From Amycolatopsis aidingensis (GTDB taxonomy: Bacteria > Actinomycetota > Actinomycetes > Mycobacteriales > Pseudonocardiaceae), in NCBI RefSeq assembly GCF_018885265.1, contig NZ_CP076538.1, positions 496,001 through 560,000 of the forward strand: 64,000 bases of DNA, given 5' to 3'. Positions 10,094-17,988 of the stretch are shown in pieces. How positions within the stretch are numbered: the stretch's first letter is position 1; every line of letters starts with the position of its first letter. The notes under the pieces are model-generated. The model ran no database searches and was not told where the DNA came from. It saw only the letters and a program-made list of their open reading frames with translations. The translations under genes were made by a program, and so were the position numbers.

Positions 10094-11158
10094 ATGGCCC
10101 CCACCTTGGCTCTGGTCGGTGCGACCGGCGCGGTCGGCACCGTCATGATCGACATCATCAACAACCGCGAATCCGTGCCCTGGGGCGAGATCCGGCTGAT
10201 CGCCTCGCCTCGCTCCGCGGGCAAGAAGATCACCGTGCGCGGCGAGGAGCGGACCGTGGTCGCGCTCTCGGCCGAGGCTTTCGACGGCGTGGACATCGCG
10301 ATGTTCGACGTTCCGGACGAGATCTCGGCGGAGTGGGCGCCGGTCGCGGTGGCCCGCGGCGCGGTCGCGGTGGACAACTCCGGCGCCTTCCGGATGGACG
10401 ACGAGGTGCCACTGGTGGTGCCCGAGGTCAACCCGGACAAGATCGCCGACCGTCCAAAGGGGATCATCGCGAACCCCAACTGCACAACGCTTTCCATGAT
10501 GGCCGCCCTCGGCGCGCTGCACCGGGAGTTCCAGCTGACCGAGCTGGTGGTCGCGTCCTACCAGGCGGCCTCCGGCGCCGGTCAGGAAGGCATCGACCAG
10601 CTGTACGGCGAGCTGGACGCGGTGGCCGGCAAGGGGCTCGGCGCTCGCGCGGGCGACGTCCGGGCAGCGGTCGAGGCGGCCGGTCTTTCCCTCGCCGACT
10701 CCCCGTTCGCCGGTGCGCCGCTGGCGCTGAACGTGGTTCCCGCAGCCGGTTCCTACAAGGGGGACGGCTGGTTCTCCGAGGAACTCAAGGTACGCAACGA
10801 GTCCCGCAAGATCCTGGGCATCCCGGACCTCAAGGTGTCCGCCACCTGCGTGCGGGTCCCGGTGGTCACCACACACTCGCTCGCCGTGCACGCCACCTTC
10901 GCCCGCGAGGTGACCGTGGAGTCCGCGCACAAGGTGTTCGGGGCGCAGCAGTCCATTGTGCTCATCGACGAGCCGGAACACGGCCGGTTCCCGACCCCGG
11001 CCGATGTCGTCGGCGGCGACCCGACCTACGTCGGCAGGGTGCGGCAGGCCATGGACTTCCCGGACACGCTGGACTTCTTCGTCTGCGGGGACAACCTGCG
11101 CAAGGGCGCCGCGCTGAACACCTATGAGGTCGCCGAGAAGCTGGCCGCCGAGTTCTGA
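10094..11158 (+). CDS. asd: aspartate-semialdehyde dehydrogenase
   Basis: Reduces aspartyl phosphate to aspartate semialdehyde with NADPH. The 354-residue protein has the NADP-binding GATGAVG (9-15), the catalytic cysteine in NPNC at Cys130, [10 protein letters not shown] near 155, and RVPVVTTHS near 255 that contains substrate-binding residues. The length is normal for actinobacterial Asd. It is cotranscribed with ask. Confidence 0.97.
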   Translation: MAPTLALVGATGAVGTVMIDIINNRESVPWGEIRLIASPRSAGKKITVRGEERTVVALSAEAFDGVDIAMFDVPDEISAEWAPVAVARGAVAVDNSGAFRMDDEVPLVVPEVNPDKIADRPKGIIANPNCTTLSMMAALGALHREFQLTELVVASYQAASGAGQEGIDQLYGELDAVAGKGLGARAGDVRAAVEAAGLSLADSPFAGAPLALNVVPAAGSYKGDGWFSEELKVRNESRKILGIPDLKVSATCVRVPVVTTHSLAVHATFAREVTVESAHKVFGAQQSIVLIDEPEHGRFPTPADVVGGDPTYVGRVRQAMDFPDTLDFFVCGDNLRKGAALNTYEVAEKLAAEF

Positions 11159-11218
11159 ACCCGCTCCCGCTGAGGGTTTGCTGAGAGGCCGATCGGGTAC
11201 CGCTTGACCGAGGGCAGG

Positions 11219-11255
11219 CCCGGGTGTTTCATAACGGTGTTGTGAAACACCCGGG
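11219..11255. repeat. 13-bp perfect inverted repeat downstream of asd
   Basis: CCCGGGTGTTTCA (11219-11231) and TGAAACACCCGGG (11243-11255) flank an 11-nt spacer. It lies 61 bp after asd and 27 bp before the next gene. It could be the asd terminator (no U-tract follows) or an operator, since it also covers the promoter position of the downstream membrane-protein gene. Confidence 0.6.
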
Positions 11256-11282
11256 TGCGCCGCTCGTGGAGAGGTTCCGATC

Positions 11283-11756
11283 ATGCACACGCTCAGTCTC
11301 AGCCCGCATTCCCGCCGGATCGCGGGCGTCCTGCTGCTCAGCCTCGTCGGTGTCGAGTTCGGCGGGCTGTTCATGACCAGGGTGGTCACCGGTGGCGTGG
11401 CCACCACCGAGTTCCAGCAGTCCTTCTTCCGCGCCGGGCACGCGCATGCCGGCATGCTGGTCACGCTCGGTCTGGTCGGCCTGCTGATGGCCGACGCCGC
11501 CGGGCTGCACGGGCGGCTGGGACTGCTGGCCCGGCTCGGCATTCCGGCGGCCGCGATCCTGATGCCAGCCGGATTCTTCTTCTCCGCCATGGGTTCCGGC
11601 GCCACGGAACCGAACGGGCTGATCGTGCTGCTCGGCATCGGTGGGGCCAGCCTGGCCGCCGGGGTGATCACCCTCGGCCTCGGCCTGCTGTGGCGACGCG
11701 GGCAGGCAAAACCAGTTGAGTACGCGCCAGGCACACGGGATTCTCTTGTGACGTAA
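11283..11756 (+). CDS. integral membrane protein, unknown function
   Basis: A 157-residue protein with about four hydrophobic helices (residues 12-32, 55-75, 84-105 and 112-135). A GHAHAG motif sits at the start of the second helix, and its two histidines could bind a metal or heme (inference). I do not recognise a named family. The gene follows a strong inverted repeat and precedes rtcB by 22 bp in the same direction, so it may share a transcript with rtcB. Confidence 0.7.
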   Translation: MHTLSLSPHSRRIAGVLLLSLVGVEFGGLFMTRVVTGGVATTEFQQSFFRAGHAHAGMLVTLGLVGLLMADAAGLHGRLGLLARLGIPAAAILMPAGFFFSAMGSGATEPNGLIVLLGIGGASLAAGVITLGLGLLWRRGQAKPVEYAPGTRDSLVT

Positions 11757-11778
11757 AGCGGACCACCGAGGGGAGATC

Positions 11779-12963
11779 ATGCACACGGTCGAGGGCGCAC
11801 GGGTACCGATCAGGATGTGGGCCGACCCGCATTCGGTCGAGGACCTCGCGCTGCGCCAGCTGCACAATGTCGCGAACCTGCCCTGGGTACATGGGCTGGC
11901 CGTGATGCCGGACGTGCACTACGGCAAGGGTGCGACCGTGGGCAGCGTCATCGCGATGCGGGACGCCGTGTCGCCATCGGCCGTCGGGGTGGACATCGGC
12001 TGCGGGATGAGCGCGGTGCGCACCTCGCTGTACGCCAAGGACCTTCCGGACGACCTCGGCGGGCTGCGCGGCCGGATCGAGCAGCGCGTCCCGGTCGGGT
12101 TCCGGATGCACAAGAACCCGGTGAACCCGGCGCGGGTGCACGGGGTCGGCGGCTGGGACCGGTTCTGGGCCGGTTTCGACCACCTGCACGCGGGCGTGCG
12201 CGGGCTGCGTGGCAGGGCGCGTGCGCAGCTGGGCAGCCTCGGCGGCGGCAACCACTTCATCGAGGTCTGCCTCGAGCAGGGCGGGGACGCGGGCCGGGTG
12301 TGGCTGATGCTGCACTCCGGTTCCCGCAACATCGGCAAGGAACTGGCCGAGCGGCACATCGAGGTGGCGCGCAGGCTGCCGCACAACGCCGACCTGCCGG
12401 ACCGCGACCTCGCCGTGTTCGTTTCCGGGACCCCGGAGATGGCGGCCTACCGCAGGGACCTGTTCTGGGCCCAGGAGTACGCCGCGCGCAACCGGGCCAC
12501 CATGGTGGCGCTGATCAAGCAGGCGCTGGCGGACACCGTGCCCGGCGTCCGGTTCGACGACGCGATCAGCTGCCATCACAACTACGTTTCCGAGGAGACC
12601 TACGACGGCGTGGACCTGCTGGTCACCCGCAAGGGCGCGATCCGGGCCGGCGCGGGCGAACTCGGGATCATCCCGGGCAGCATGGGTACCGGCTCCTACA
12701 TCGTGCGCGGGCTGGGCAACGAGCGCTCCTTCCAGTCGGCCGCGCACGGTGCGGGCAGGCGGATGTCCCGGAACCAGGCGCGCAGGACGTTCACCGCCGA
12801 GGACCTCGTCGCGCAGACCAGCGGGGTGGAGTGCCGCAAGGACAAGGGCGTTGTGGACGAGATCCCGTCGGCGTACAAGGACATCGGTTCGGTGATCGCC
12901 GCGCAGCAGGATCTGGTCGAGGTGGTCGCACATCTCAAGCAGGTGGTGTGTGTCAAAGGGTGA
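11779..12963 (+). CDS. rtcB: RtcB-family RNA ligase
   Basis: A 394-residue GTP- and Mn-dependent RNA ligase that joins 2',3'-cyclic phosphate or 3'-phosphate to 5'-OH ends in tRNA or rRNA repair. Diagnostic motifs are MPDVHYGKGATVG (near 43), VGVDIGCGM (near 72), GGGNHFIE with the metal ligands (near 155), LHSGSRN (near 176), SCHHNYVSEE (near 265) and GSMGTGSY (near 300), which precedes the guanylylated histidine. The length is typical of the short actinobacterial form. No archease gene is beside it. Confidence 0.93.
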   Translation: MHTVEGARVPIRMWADPHSVEDLALRQLHNVANLPWVHGLAVMPDVHYGKGATVGSVIAMRDAVSPSAVGVDIGCGMSAVRTSLYAKDLPDDLGGLRGRIEQRVPVGFRMHKNPVNPARVHGVGGWDRFWAGFDHLHAGVRGLRGRARAQLGSLGGGNHFIEVCLEQGGDAGRVWLMLHSGSRNIGKELAERHIEVARRLPHNADLPDRDLAVFVSGTPEMAAYRRDLFWAQEYAARNRATMVALIKQALADTVPGVRFDDAISCHHNYVSEETYDGVDLLVTRKGAIRAGAGELGIIPGSMGTGSYIVRGLGNERSFQSAAHGAGRRMSRNQARRTFTAEDLVAQTSGVECRKDKGVVDEIPSAYKDIGSVIAAQQDLVEVVAHLKQVVCVKG

Positions 12964-12985
12964 GCCGCCCCGGTAGCGTGGTGGC

Positions 12986-13408
12986 ATGACGGGACGAAAC
13001 GGGAAAATCCGGGCGGCGGCAGGCCTGTTCGCGCTGCTGTGCCTGCCGCTCGCCGGGTGCGGCGAGGACCTCGGCGCTGCGGTCGACGGCGCCGATCAGG
13101 CCATCGACCAGGCGCAGGGTGCCATGGACAAGGCCGGGGCCTGCTCCGAGGCACTCGGGATCACCGCCGACTTCAACCCCGAGGTTCCGGACCCGCAGCA
13201 ACTGCAGGCCGAGGCCGGGGAGAAGGCGAACCGGCTGCAGGAGCTTGGCAACCAGGTCGCGGACGCCAACCTGCGCGAATCGCTGCTCGCCATGGCGGAC
13301 GGCTATGTGGAGATCGAGCAGGCCAAGGCCGACCAGCTGGCCAATATGAACGACTGGATCCGCAAGCAGTCGGAGAACCTGGAGAACCTGCGCCAGATCT
13401 GCCTCTAG
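12986..13408 (+). CDS. small lipoprotein, helical
   Basis: A 140-residue protein with a lipobox LPLAGC (Cys25) after a basic hydrophobic leader, so it should be anchored outside the membrane. The rest is predicted helical and coiled-coil-like, with regular Leu, Ala, Gln and Glu residues and two cysteines (near 52 and at the C-terminus) that could form a disulfide. A TAGCGT box lies 6 nt before the ATG, so the mRNA is probably leaderless. The function is unknown. Its 3' end overlaps the convergent glycosyltransferase gene by four bases. Confidence 0.75.
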   Translation: MTGRNGKIRAAAGLFALLCLPLAGCGEDLGAAVDGADQAIDQAQGAMDKAGACSEALGITADFNPEVPDPQQLQAEAGEKANRLQELGNQVADANLRESLLAMADGYVEIEQAKADQLANMNDWIRKQSENLENLRQICL

Positions 13409-14553
13409 GGTTTCCGCACGTCCTGGGGCAGGTACGGCAGGTGGGTGTCGTCGATGGAGTAGATCCACTCGGCGTGGCCGTCGTACAGGCGGACCAGCCT
13501 GCGGAAGTGATCCCGCATCGCGGTGTCGTAATCCCAGCTGCCCTCGATGATCCGTGCGGTCGCTTCGACCAATTCGCCGGTATCCGACTCGATGCGCGCG
13601 CGGGACATGCTGGGCGCACGCGGGCCGTCATCGGAAACCGGTTCGGGGTCCGGTTCGAACAGGTTGTAGCAGGGGAACCGCTCGATATCGGGTAGCACCG
13701 AGTAGAACGGCACCCCCGGGTTGAAGTAGTACTCCGGCCATTTGTTGCCGGCCAGAATCACCCAGGGGGTGCCGACCGCGACGGCGGCCATGCCGAAGCC
13801 GCTGTGCGGGGATACCAGCACATCGCATTGCCGCACCATGGCCAGTTGGTCGGCGAGCGGCAGGTCGATCGCCGCCACGCAGGACGGCACCGCCGCGCGC
13901 AACTCCTCGAACTCCGCGCGGGAGAAGGTGCTGCGCGTCCTGCCGTCCTCGGCCAGCTTGCCGAGCAGGCAGAAGACGGCATCCGGGAACCGGGCCGCAA
14001 GCGCACCGAGAACCCGCTGCCAGGAACGGGCCGAGGGGTACAGCGAGCGGTCGGCGCTGCCGCCTGGCAGCACGGCGATCCGCGGCGCGGCGGAGGGCAG
14101 GGCGGCCGCGGCGGCGGCCATCGCGGATGCTGGTGGGCGCAGCTCCAACCGGGAACCGGGCTGGTAGCTCGGTCCGCCCGGCACCCGGATCGGACGCCAC
14201 CCGCGCGTCGGCTGGAAGTGCTCGCGTCCAAGGTCGTAGTACGCGGCGAGCCCGGGAAACAGCTCACGCTGCGGGTCCTGCCAGCCGCGCAGGTCGTCGA
14301 CCACCCAGTCCCACTCCCGCGGTATCCCGTCCAGCGCGGCCGGATTCGGCTGGAACACATCGATGGGAATGGGGTGGTGCTCCGCCACGAACGGTGCCCA
14401 CTGGGCCAGTTCGGTGGCGGTCGCGTGATGCAGGGTGAGGCCGATCCGCCGGGCCGGATCGGCGCGGTGGTAGCCGAGGCAGTACTGCAAGGCCTCGACG
14501 GCGTGCCCGACCGGATGCGCGTAGACGAAGTTGACCAGCAGCGACTCGCTCAC
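13405..14553 (-). CDS. GT-B-fold glycosyltransferase-like protein (GT9-like)
   Basis: A 382-residue protein starting at a GTG that overlaps the stop of the upstream MFS gene (GTGA), so the two are translationally coupled. The C-terminal half has a heptosyltransferase-like layout: AVLPGGSADRSLYP near 180, FCLLGK near 215, a DLPLADQLAMVRQCDVLVSPHSGFG stretch near 255-278 and AGNKWPEYYFNPG near 295. The N-terminal half (FVYAHPVGHAVEALQY) resembles other sugar transferases. The acceptor is unknown. Confidence 0.65.
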   Translation of the reverse strand: MSESLLVNFVYAHPVGHAVEALQYCLGYHRADPARRIGLTLHHATATELAQWAPFVAEHHPIPIDVFQPNPAALDGIPREWDWVVDDLRGWQDPQRELFPGLAAYYDLGREHFQPTRGWRPIRVPGGPSYQPGSRLELRPPASAMAAAAAALPSAAPRIAVLPGGSADRSLYPSARSWQRVLGALAARFPDAVFCLLGKLAEDGRTRSTFSRAEFEELRAAVPSCVAAIDLPLADQLAMVRQCDVLVSPHSGFGMAAVAVGTPWVILAGNKWPEYYFNPGVPFYSVLPDIERFPCYNLFEPDPEPVSDDGPRAPSMSRARIESDTGELVEATARIIEGSWDYDTAMRDHFRRLVRLYDGHAEWIYSIDDTHLPYLPQDVRKP

Positions 14554-15770
14554 TTCCGCACAGTAGCTGCCACGGCAACCGCTTTTCCGGTCGCCGCACC
14601 GCGTTGCAGCAGCACCCCGCAGCCGGCGAGCAGCAGCCCGCCGACGCCGGCCGCGACGAAACCCACGGCCGCCGAGGAGTGGTCGATCACGAAGCCGACC
14701 GTGGGGTTGCCGAGGGCGATGCCGAGCCGGGTCGCGGAGTCCTGCATCCCCATGGCCTCGCCCCGGACGGCGGCTGGCGCCAGCACGCTGACCGACTCGG
14801 TGGTGGCCGCCAGGGTGGGCGCGCAGGCGAGGTTGGTCGGGATCAGCACGAGCGCGAGCAGCCACCAGGGTTCGTCGAACAGCCCGACCGGCAGCACCAG
14901 CACGGCGAGCAGGACCATCAGGGTGAGCTGGGAGAGCGAACGCCGCGCCGCCCCGTGGACCAGCCCGCCGACCAGGGAAGCCGCGCACATCACCGCGATC
15001 ACCAGGCCGGTCAGTTGCACCTCACCGGACTCGCGCAGGGCGGCCAGCGCGGCGAGTTCGGTACCGATCAGCACGAACAGCGCACCGCAGGCGATCAGCA
15101 GGGTGGCGACCAGCCTGCCGCTCAGCCAGGAGCGGATCGGCGGCCGGACCCCGGTGGCCGCCTGCACCTCGCTGGTGGCCCGGATCGGCGGGTTCATCGC
15201 GTACAGCGCGATCCCGACCAGCGCGAAGGCCGCCCCGATACAGGTCAGGGCGAGGCCGGAGGACAGCTGGGTGGCCAGCGCGATCCCGGCGGCCGGGCCG
15301 ATCATGAACGAGACCTCGACCGAGATGGTGTCCATGGAGAACGCCGCCCGCCTGCGCTCCGGCGGCACCAGCGCGGTGAGGATCTGCCTGGCGATCGACC
15401 CGGCCGGTACCGCGAGCATCCCGGCGGGAAACGCCGCGACCAGCAGTGCCAGGTACGGCAGGTGCGGGGTGCTCACCCAGTAGGTGCAGGAGACCAGCGC
15501 GCAGGCCGCGACCACCGGCCGCAGCCCGTGCCGGTCGATCATCCGGCCGAGCAGCGGCGCGCCCAGCGCGCTGCCCGCCATGGTCATGGTGCCCACCAGC
15601 CCGGCCGCGCCGTACCCGTGCCCGAGCGCGCTGACCACGTGCAGCGTGAGCGTGATGCCCATCGCCGTCATCGGCACCCGGGCGAAGAACATCAGCAGCA
15701 TCGTGGTCGGCACCCGGGGCAGGCCGAGGACGTGGCGGAACGACTGCACGTTCCGAGGCAACCGCAACAT
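14550..15770 (-). CDS. MFS transporter
   Basis: A 406-residue major-facilitator protein with about 12 hydrophobic helices and the loop motif GRMIDRHGLRP near residue 80. The ATG at 15770 is used; a TTG five codons upstream is less likely. It heads a two-gene operon with the glycosyltransferase, which suggests export of a glycosylated compound or simple co-regulation. A palindrome ACTAA-T-TTAGT lies 15 nt before the start, beside a divergent TetR gene. Confidence 0.85.
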   Translation of the reverse strand: MLRLPRNVQSFRHVLGLPRVPTTMLLMFFARVPMTAMGITLTLHVVSALGHGYGAAGLVGTMTMAGSALGAPLLGRMIDRHGLRPVVAACALVSCTYWVSTPHLPYLALLVAAFPAGMLAVPAGSIARQILTALVPPERRRAAFSMDTISVEVSFMIGPAAGIALATQLSSGLALTCIGAAFALVGIALYAMNPPIRATSEVQAATGVRPPIRSWLSGRLVATLLIACGALFVLIGTELAALAALRESGEVQLTGLVIAVMCAASLVGGLVHGAARRSLSQLTLMVLLAVLVLPVGLFDEPWWLLALVLIPTNLACAPTLAATTESVSVLAPAAVRGEAMGMQDSATRLGIALGNPTVGFVIDHSSAAVGFVAAGVGGLLLAGCGVLLQRGAATGKAVAVAATVRK

Positions 15771-15784
15771 GGTACGCGCGTGCA

Positions 15785-15795
15785 ACTAATTTAGT
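15785..15795. promoter_or_regulatory. short palindrome, possible TetR operator
   Basis: ACTAATTTAGT is an 11-bp perfect palindrome (5-1-5), AT-rich in a GC-rich context. It lies between the MFS start (15770) and the divergent TetR gene. The site is short, so it could be chance, but its position suits repression of the MFS operon. Confidence 0.35.
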
Positions 15796-15827
15796 CAGCT
15801 TGCCAGCTACCATGGCGACCCAGGGCG

Positions 15828-15929
15828 GTGGGCGCGCTGCTCGGCGTGCTGCTGGCGATGGTGTTCCTGCCCCGGCAGGCCGAGGATGGCGACCAGCGAC
15901 AATCGACGCATGAGTCCGTCCCAGGGTGA
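15828..15929 (+). pseudogene. possible C-terminal remnant of an MFS (DHA2-type) gene
   Basis: The frame reads V-G-A-L-L-G-V-L-L-A-M-V-F-L-P-R-Q-A-E-D and then a short hydrophilic tail to TGA. A last hydrophobic helix followed by LPRxAED is how many EmrB/QacA-type exporters end. It has no start codon context or upstream body, and its stop lies inside the 5' part of the TetR gene, the overlap expected of a former exporter-TetR operon. Only about 33 codons remain, so chance is not excluded. Confidence 0.4.
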
Positions 15930-16515
15930 GCAGCGGCCCGGTCTGCGGGAACGCAAGAAGGCCAGGACCAGGGCCGCCATCCAGGAGCACGCGCTGCGGC
16001 TGTTCCTGGAGCAGGGCTATGCGGCGACCACCATCGAGCAGATCGCCGAGGCCGCCGAGGTCTCGCAGAGCACCTTCTTCCGGTACTTCCCGACCAAGGA
16101 GGAGACCGTGCTCTACGACCGGCTGGACCCGGTGGCGATCGACTCCTTCGTCCGGCAGCCTGCCGAGCTGTCCCCGACCGCGGCCATGCGGGCCGCCGTG
16201 CACGAGGTGTTCGAGGGCCTCTCGGCCACCGAGTCCGAGCTGGAACGGGCTCGCCAGCGGCTGATCTTCGAGGTGCCCGAGCTGCGCACGGCGCTGTTCG
16301 ACCAGTTCACCGACGGGATCCGGATACTGGCAGACGGTCTCACCAGGCGGCTCGGCCGCGCCCCGGAGGCCGCGGCCGTGCGGGCCTGGTCCGGCGCGAT
16401 CGTCGGGGTAGTGGTCGCCGCCTTCGCCGCCGCGCTCGATGAGGGTTCGGCGGATGGCCTGATCGGCCACCTCGACGAGGCGCTCGGCTACCTCGAGCAG
16501 GGCCTACCGCTGTGA
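15910..16515 (+). CDS. TetR-family transcriptional regulator
   Basis: A 201-residue regulator with an N-terminal HTH (RAAIQEHALRLFLEQGYAATT ... QIAEAAEVSQSTFFRYFPTKEE; residues 20-70) and a variable ligand domain. I use the ATG at 15910; an ATG eight codons upstream has GGCCGAGG directly abutting it and would add residues that lie over the putative MFS remnant. Its 3' end overlaps the convergent hydrolase by 12 bp. A likely target is the divergent MFS operon. Confidence 0.85.
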   Translation: MSPSQGEQRPGLRERKKARTRAAIQEHALRLFLEQGYAATTIEQIAEAAEVSQSTFFRYFPTKEETVLYDRLDPVAIDSFVRQPAELSPTAAMRAAVHEVFEGLSATESELERARQRLIFEVPELRTALFDQFTDGIRILADGLTRRLGRAPEAAAVRAWSGAIVGVVVAAFAAALDEGSADGLIGHLDEALGYLEQGLPL

Positions 16516-17409
16516 GTCCGGCAGCAGGTGCCTGCGCAGGAACTCGGTCTGGTCCGCCACCGCCCGCTCGAACCACTCGCCGAGGTAGATGTCGAAATGC
16601 CCGATCGGGTAGCGCTTGATCTCGCCGCGCGGGGCTTTGCGCGCGTGCCGCACGGTGTTCTCCGCGGGGCAAAGGCTGTCCCGGTCGGTGACGCACCACA
16701 GCGCGGGGCAGCGCACCGCGCCCGCCTTGCGCCCTGGCCGGTAGAACGGCACCCGCAGCCCGACCCTGGCGGCCACCCGGTTGCGCCAGTTCGTCTCGGC
16801 CGGCACCAGCGCCTCCATCCCTGGCTTCGCGTCCGGGGTGGTCATCATCCCGGACGCGCCCGGCGCGGCCACAGCGGGAACGTAGTGCGGTTGCCGCCCG
16901 GCCAGCGCCCCGAGCTGGTCCAGCAGGGCGTGCCCGGTCAGCCGTAGCGCGGGCAGCGGCCCGATCCGGCGCACCGTGGCCAGCCCGTCGGAGAAGGGGC
17001 ACTGCGCCACCACCGCGGCGATCCGTGGGTCCTCGGCGGCCACGGTCACCACGTGGCCGCCGGAGTAGGAGGAGCCGAACAGGGCGATCCGGGCGGGGTC
17101 CACCCAGTCCAGGCTCCTGGCGTAGGCCACGGCGTGGTGCCAGTCATGCAGCTGGCAGGTGATGTCCAGCAACTGGCGCGGCTGCCCGCCGCTGGCACCG
17201 AAGAAGCGGTAGTCGAACAGCAGCACGCCGAGCCCGGCCGCGTGGAACCGTTCGGCGTAGGCGTCCAGCCGCAACTCCCTGGTGCCGGAGAATCCGTGCG
17301 CCAGCACCACCAGCGGGTGCGGGCCGGTGCCTGCCGGCCGGTACAGCCAGGCCGCGCAGTCGACGCCTGCGGAGGGGAAGGTGACCTCGGTCCGGTCCAC
17401 GGGCACCAC
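16504..17409 (-). CDS. alpha/beta hydrolase
   Basis: A 301-residue hydrolase with an oxyanion-hole HGFSG (near 38), the nucleophile elbow GSSYSGG (near 113) and a late GHFDIY with the catalytic histidine (near 272); TDRDSLCP near 245 could give the acid. It resembles YcjY/dienelactone-hydrolase-type enzymes. Three in-frame GTGs (17409, 17406, 17400) compete as starts; AAAGGTGG best suits the last. A TTACC-N8-GGTAA near-palindrome (17419-17436) lies just upstream. Confidence 0.82.
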   Translation of the reverse strand: MVPVDRTEVTFPSAGVDCAAWLYRPAGTGPHPLVVLAHGFSGTRELRLDAYAERFHAAGLGVLLFDYRFFGASGGQPRQLLDITCQLHDWHHAVAYARSLDWVDPARIALFGSSYSGGHVVTVAAEDPRIAAVVAQCPFSDGLATVRRIGPLPALRLTGHALLDQLGALAGRQPHYVPAVAAPGASGMMTTPDAKPGMEALVPAETNWRNRVAARVGLRVPFYRPGRKAGAVRCPALWCVTDRDSLCPAENTVRHARKAPRGEIKRYPIGHFDIYLGEWFERAVADQTEFLRRHLLPDSQR

Positions 17410-17471
17410 CTTTCGGGGTTACCTACTACTGGGTAAGCCTAGCTGGAGCTGGGCGCCATCCCCCGACCCGG

Positions 17472-17502
17472 CGAGTTTTCTTGACCCATTCCAGAAAACT
17501 CG
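17472..17502 (+). promoter_or_regulatory. FurA operator and promoter
   Basis: CGAGTTTTCT (17472-17481) and AGAAAACTCG (17493-17502) form a perfect 10-bp inverted repeat. The core TTGACCCATTCCAGAAAA closely resembles the autoregulatory operators known upstream of furA genes in mycobacteria and streptomycetes. TTGACC (17481-17486) is the likely -35, with CAGGCT (17504-17509) as -10, ten bases before the ATG, so the transcript would be leaderless or nearly so. Confidence 0.8.
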
Positions 17503-17519
17503 GCAGGCTGGGCGTTGTC

Positions 17520-17978
17520 ATGGCACACCAGGACCATCCCGTGCGGGAGCGCCTCAAAGCGGCCGGGCTACGTGTCACCGCGCCGCGGGTCGCCGTGCTC
17601 GAATGGCTCGCGGGCCACCCGCACACCACCGCCGACCAGGTCGCGGTGGGCGCACGCGAACTACTCGGCTCGGTATCCACCCAGGCCGTCTACGACGTGC
17701 TCGGCGCCTGCGCGGGGGCCGGACTGGTGCGCAAGATCGAGCCGGCCGGGCATCCGGCGCGGTTCGAGACGAGAACCGGAGACAACCATCACCACCTGGT
17801 CTGCCGCGGCTGTGGGCGTACCGAGGACGTCGACTGCGTGCACGGCCCGGCGCCCTGCCTGAGCCCTTCGGAGCAGGCGGGCTTCGCGGTGGACGAGGCG
17901 GAGGTGGTGTTTTGGGGTCTATGTCCCGACTGTGCGGCGGCCGCGCGTAACGCGACCGCGCGCGTCCACCACGACTAG
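17520..17978 (+). CDS. furA: Fur-family regulator (FurA/CatR type)
   Basis: A 152-residue metal-dependent repressor. It has a winged helix in residues 1-75 (VTAPRVAVLEWL, STQAVYDVL), the metal-binding HHH (90-92) and two zinc-type pairs, CRGC (95-98) and CPDC (135-138). It sits 10 bp before a catalase gene, the standard FurA/CatR arrangement, in which peroxide or loss of metal relieves repression of both genes. The ATG at 17520 follows the operator and promoter directly. Confidence 0.92.
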   Translation: MAHQDHPVRERLKAAGLRVTAPRVAVLEWLAGHPHTTADQVAVGARELLGSVSTQAVYDVLGACAGAGLVRKIEPAGHPARFETRTGDNHHHLVCRGCGRTEDVDCVHGPAPCLSPSEQAGFAVDEAEVVFWGLCPDCAAAARNATARVHHD

Positions 17979-17988
17979 GAGGAACGGC

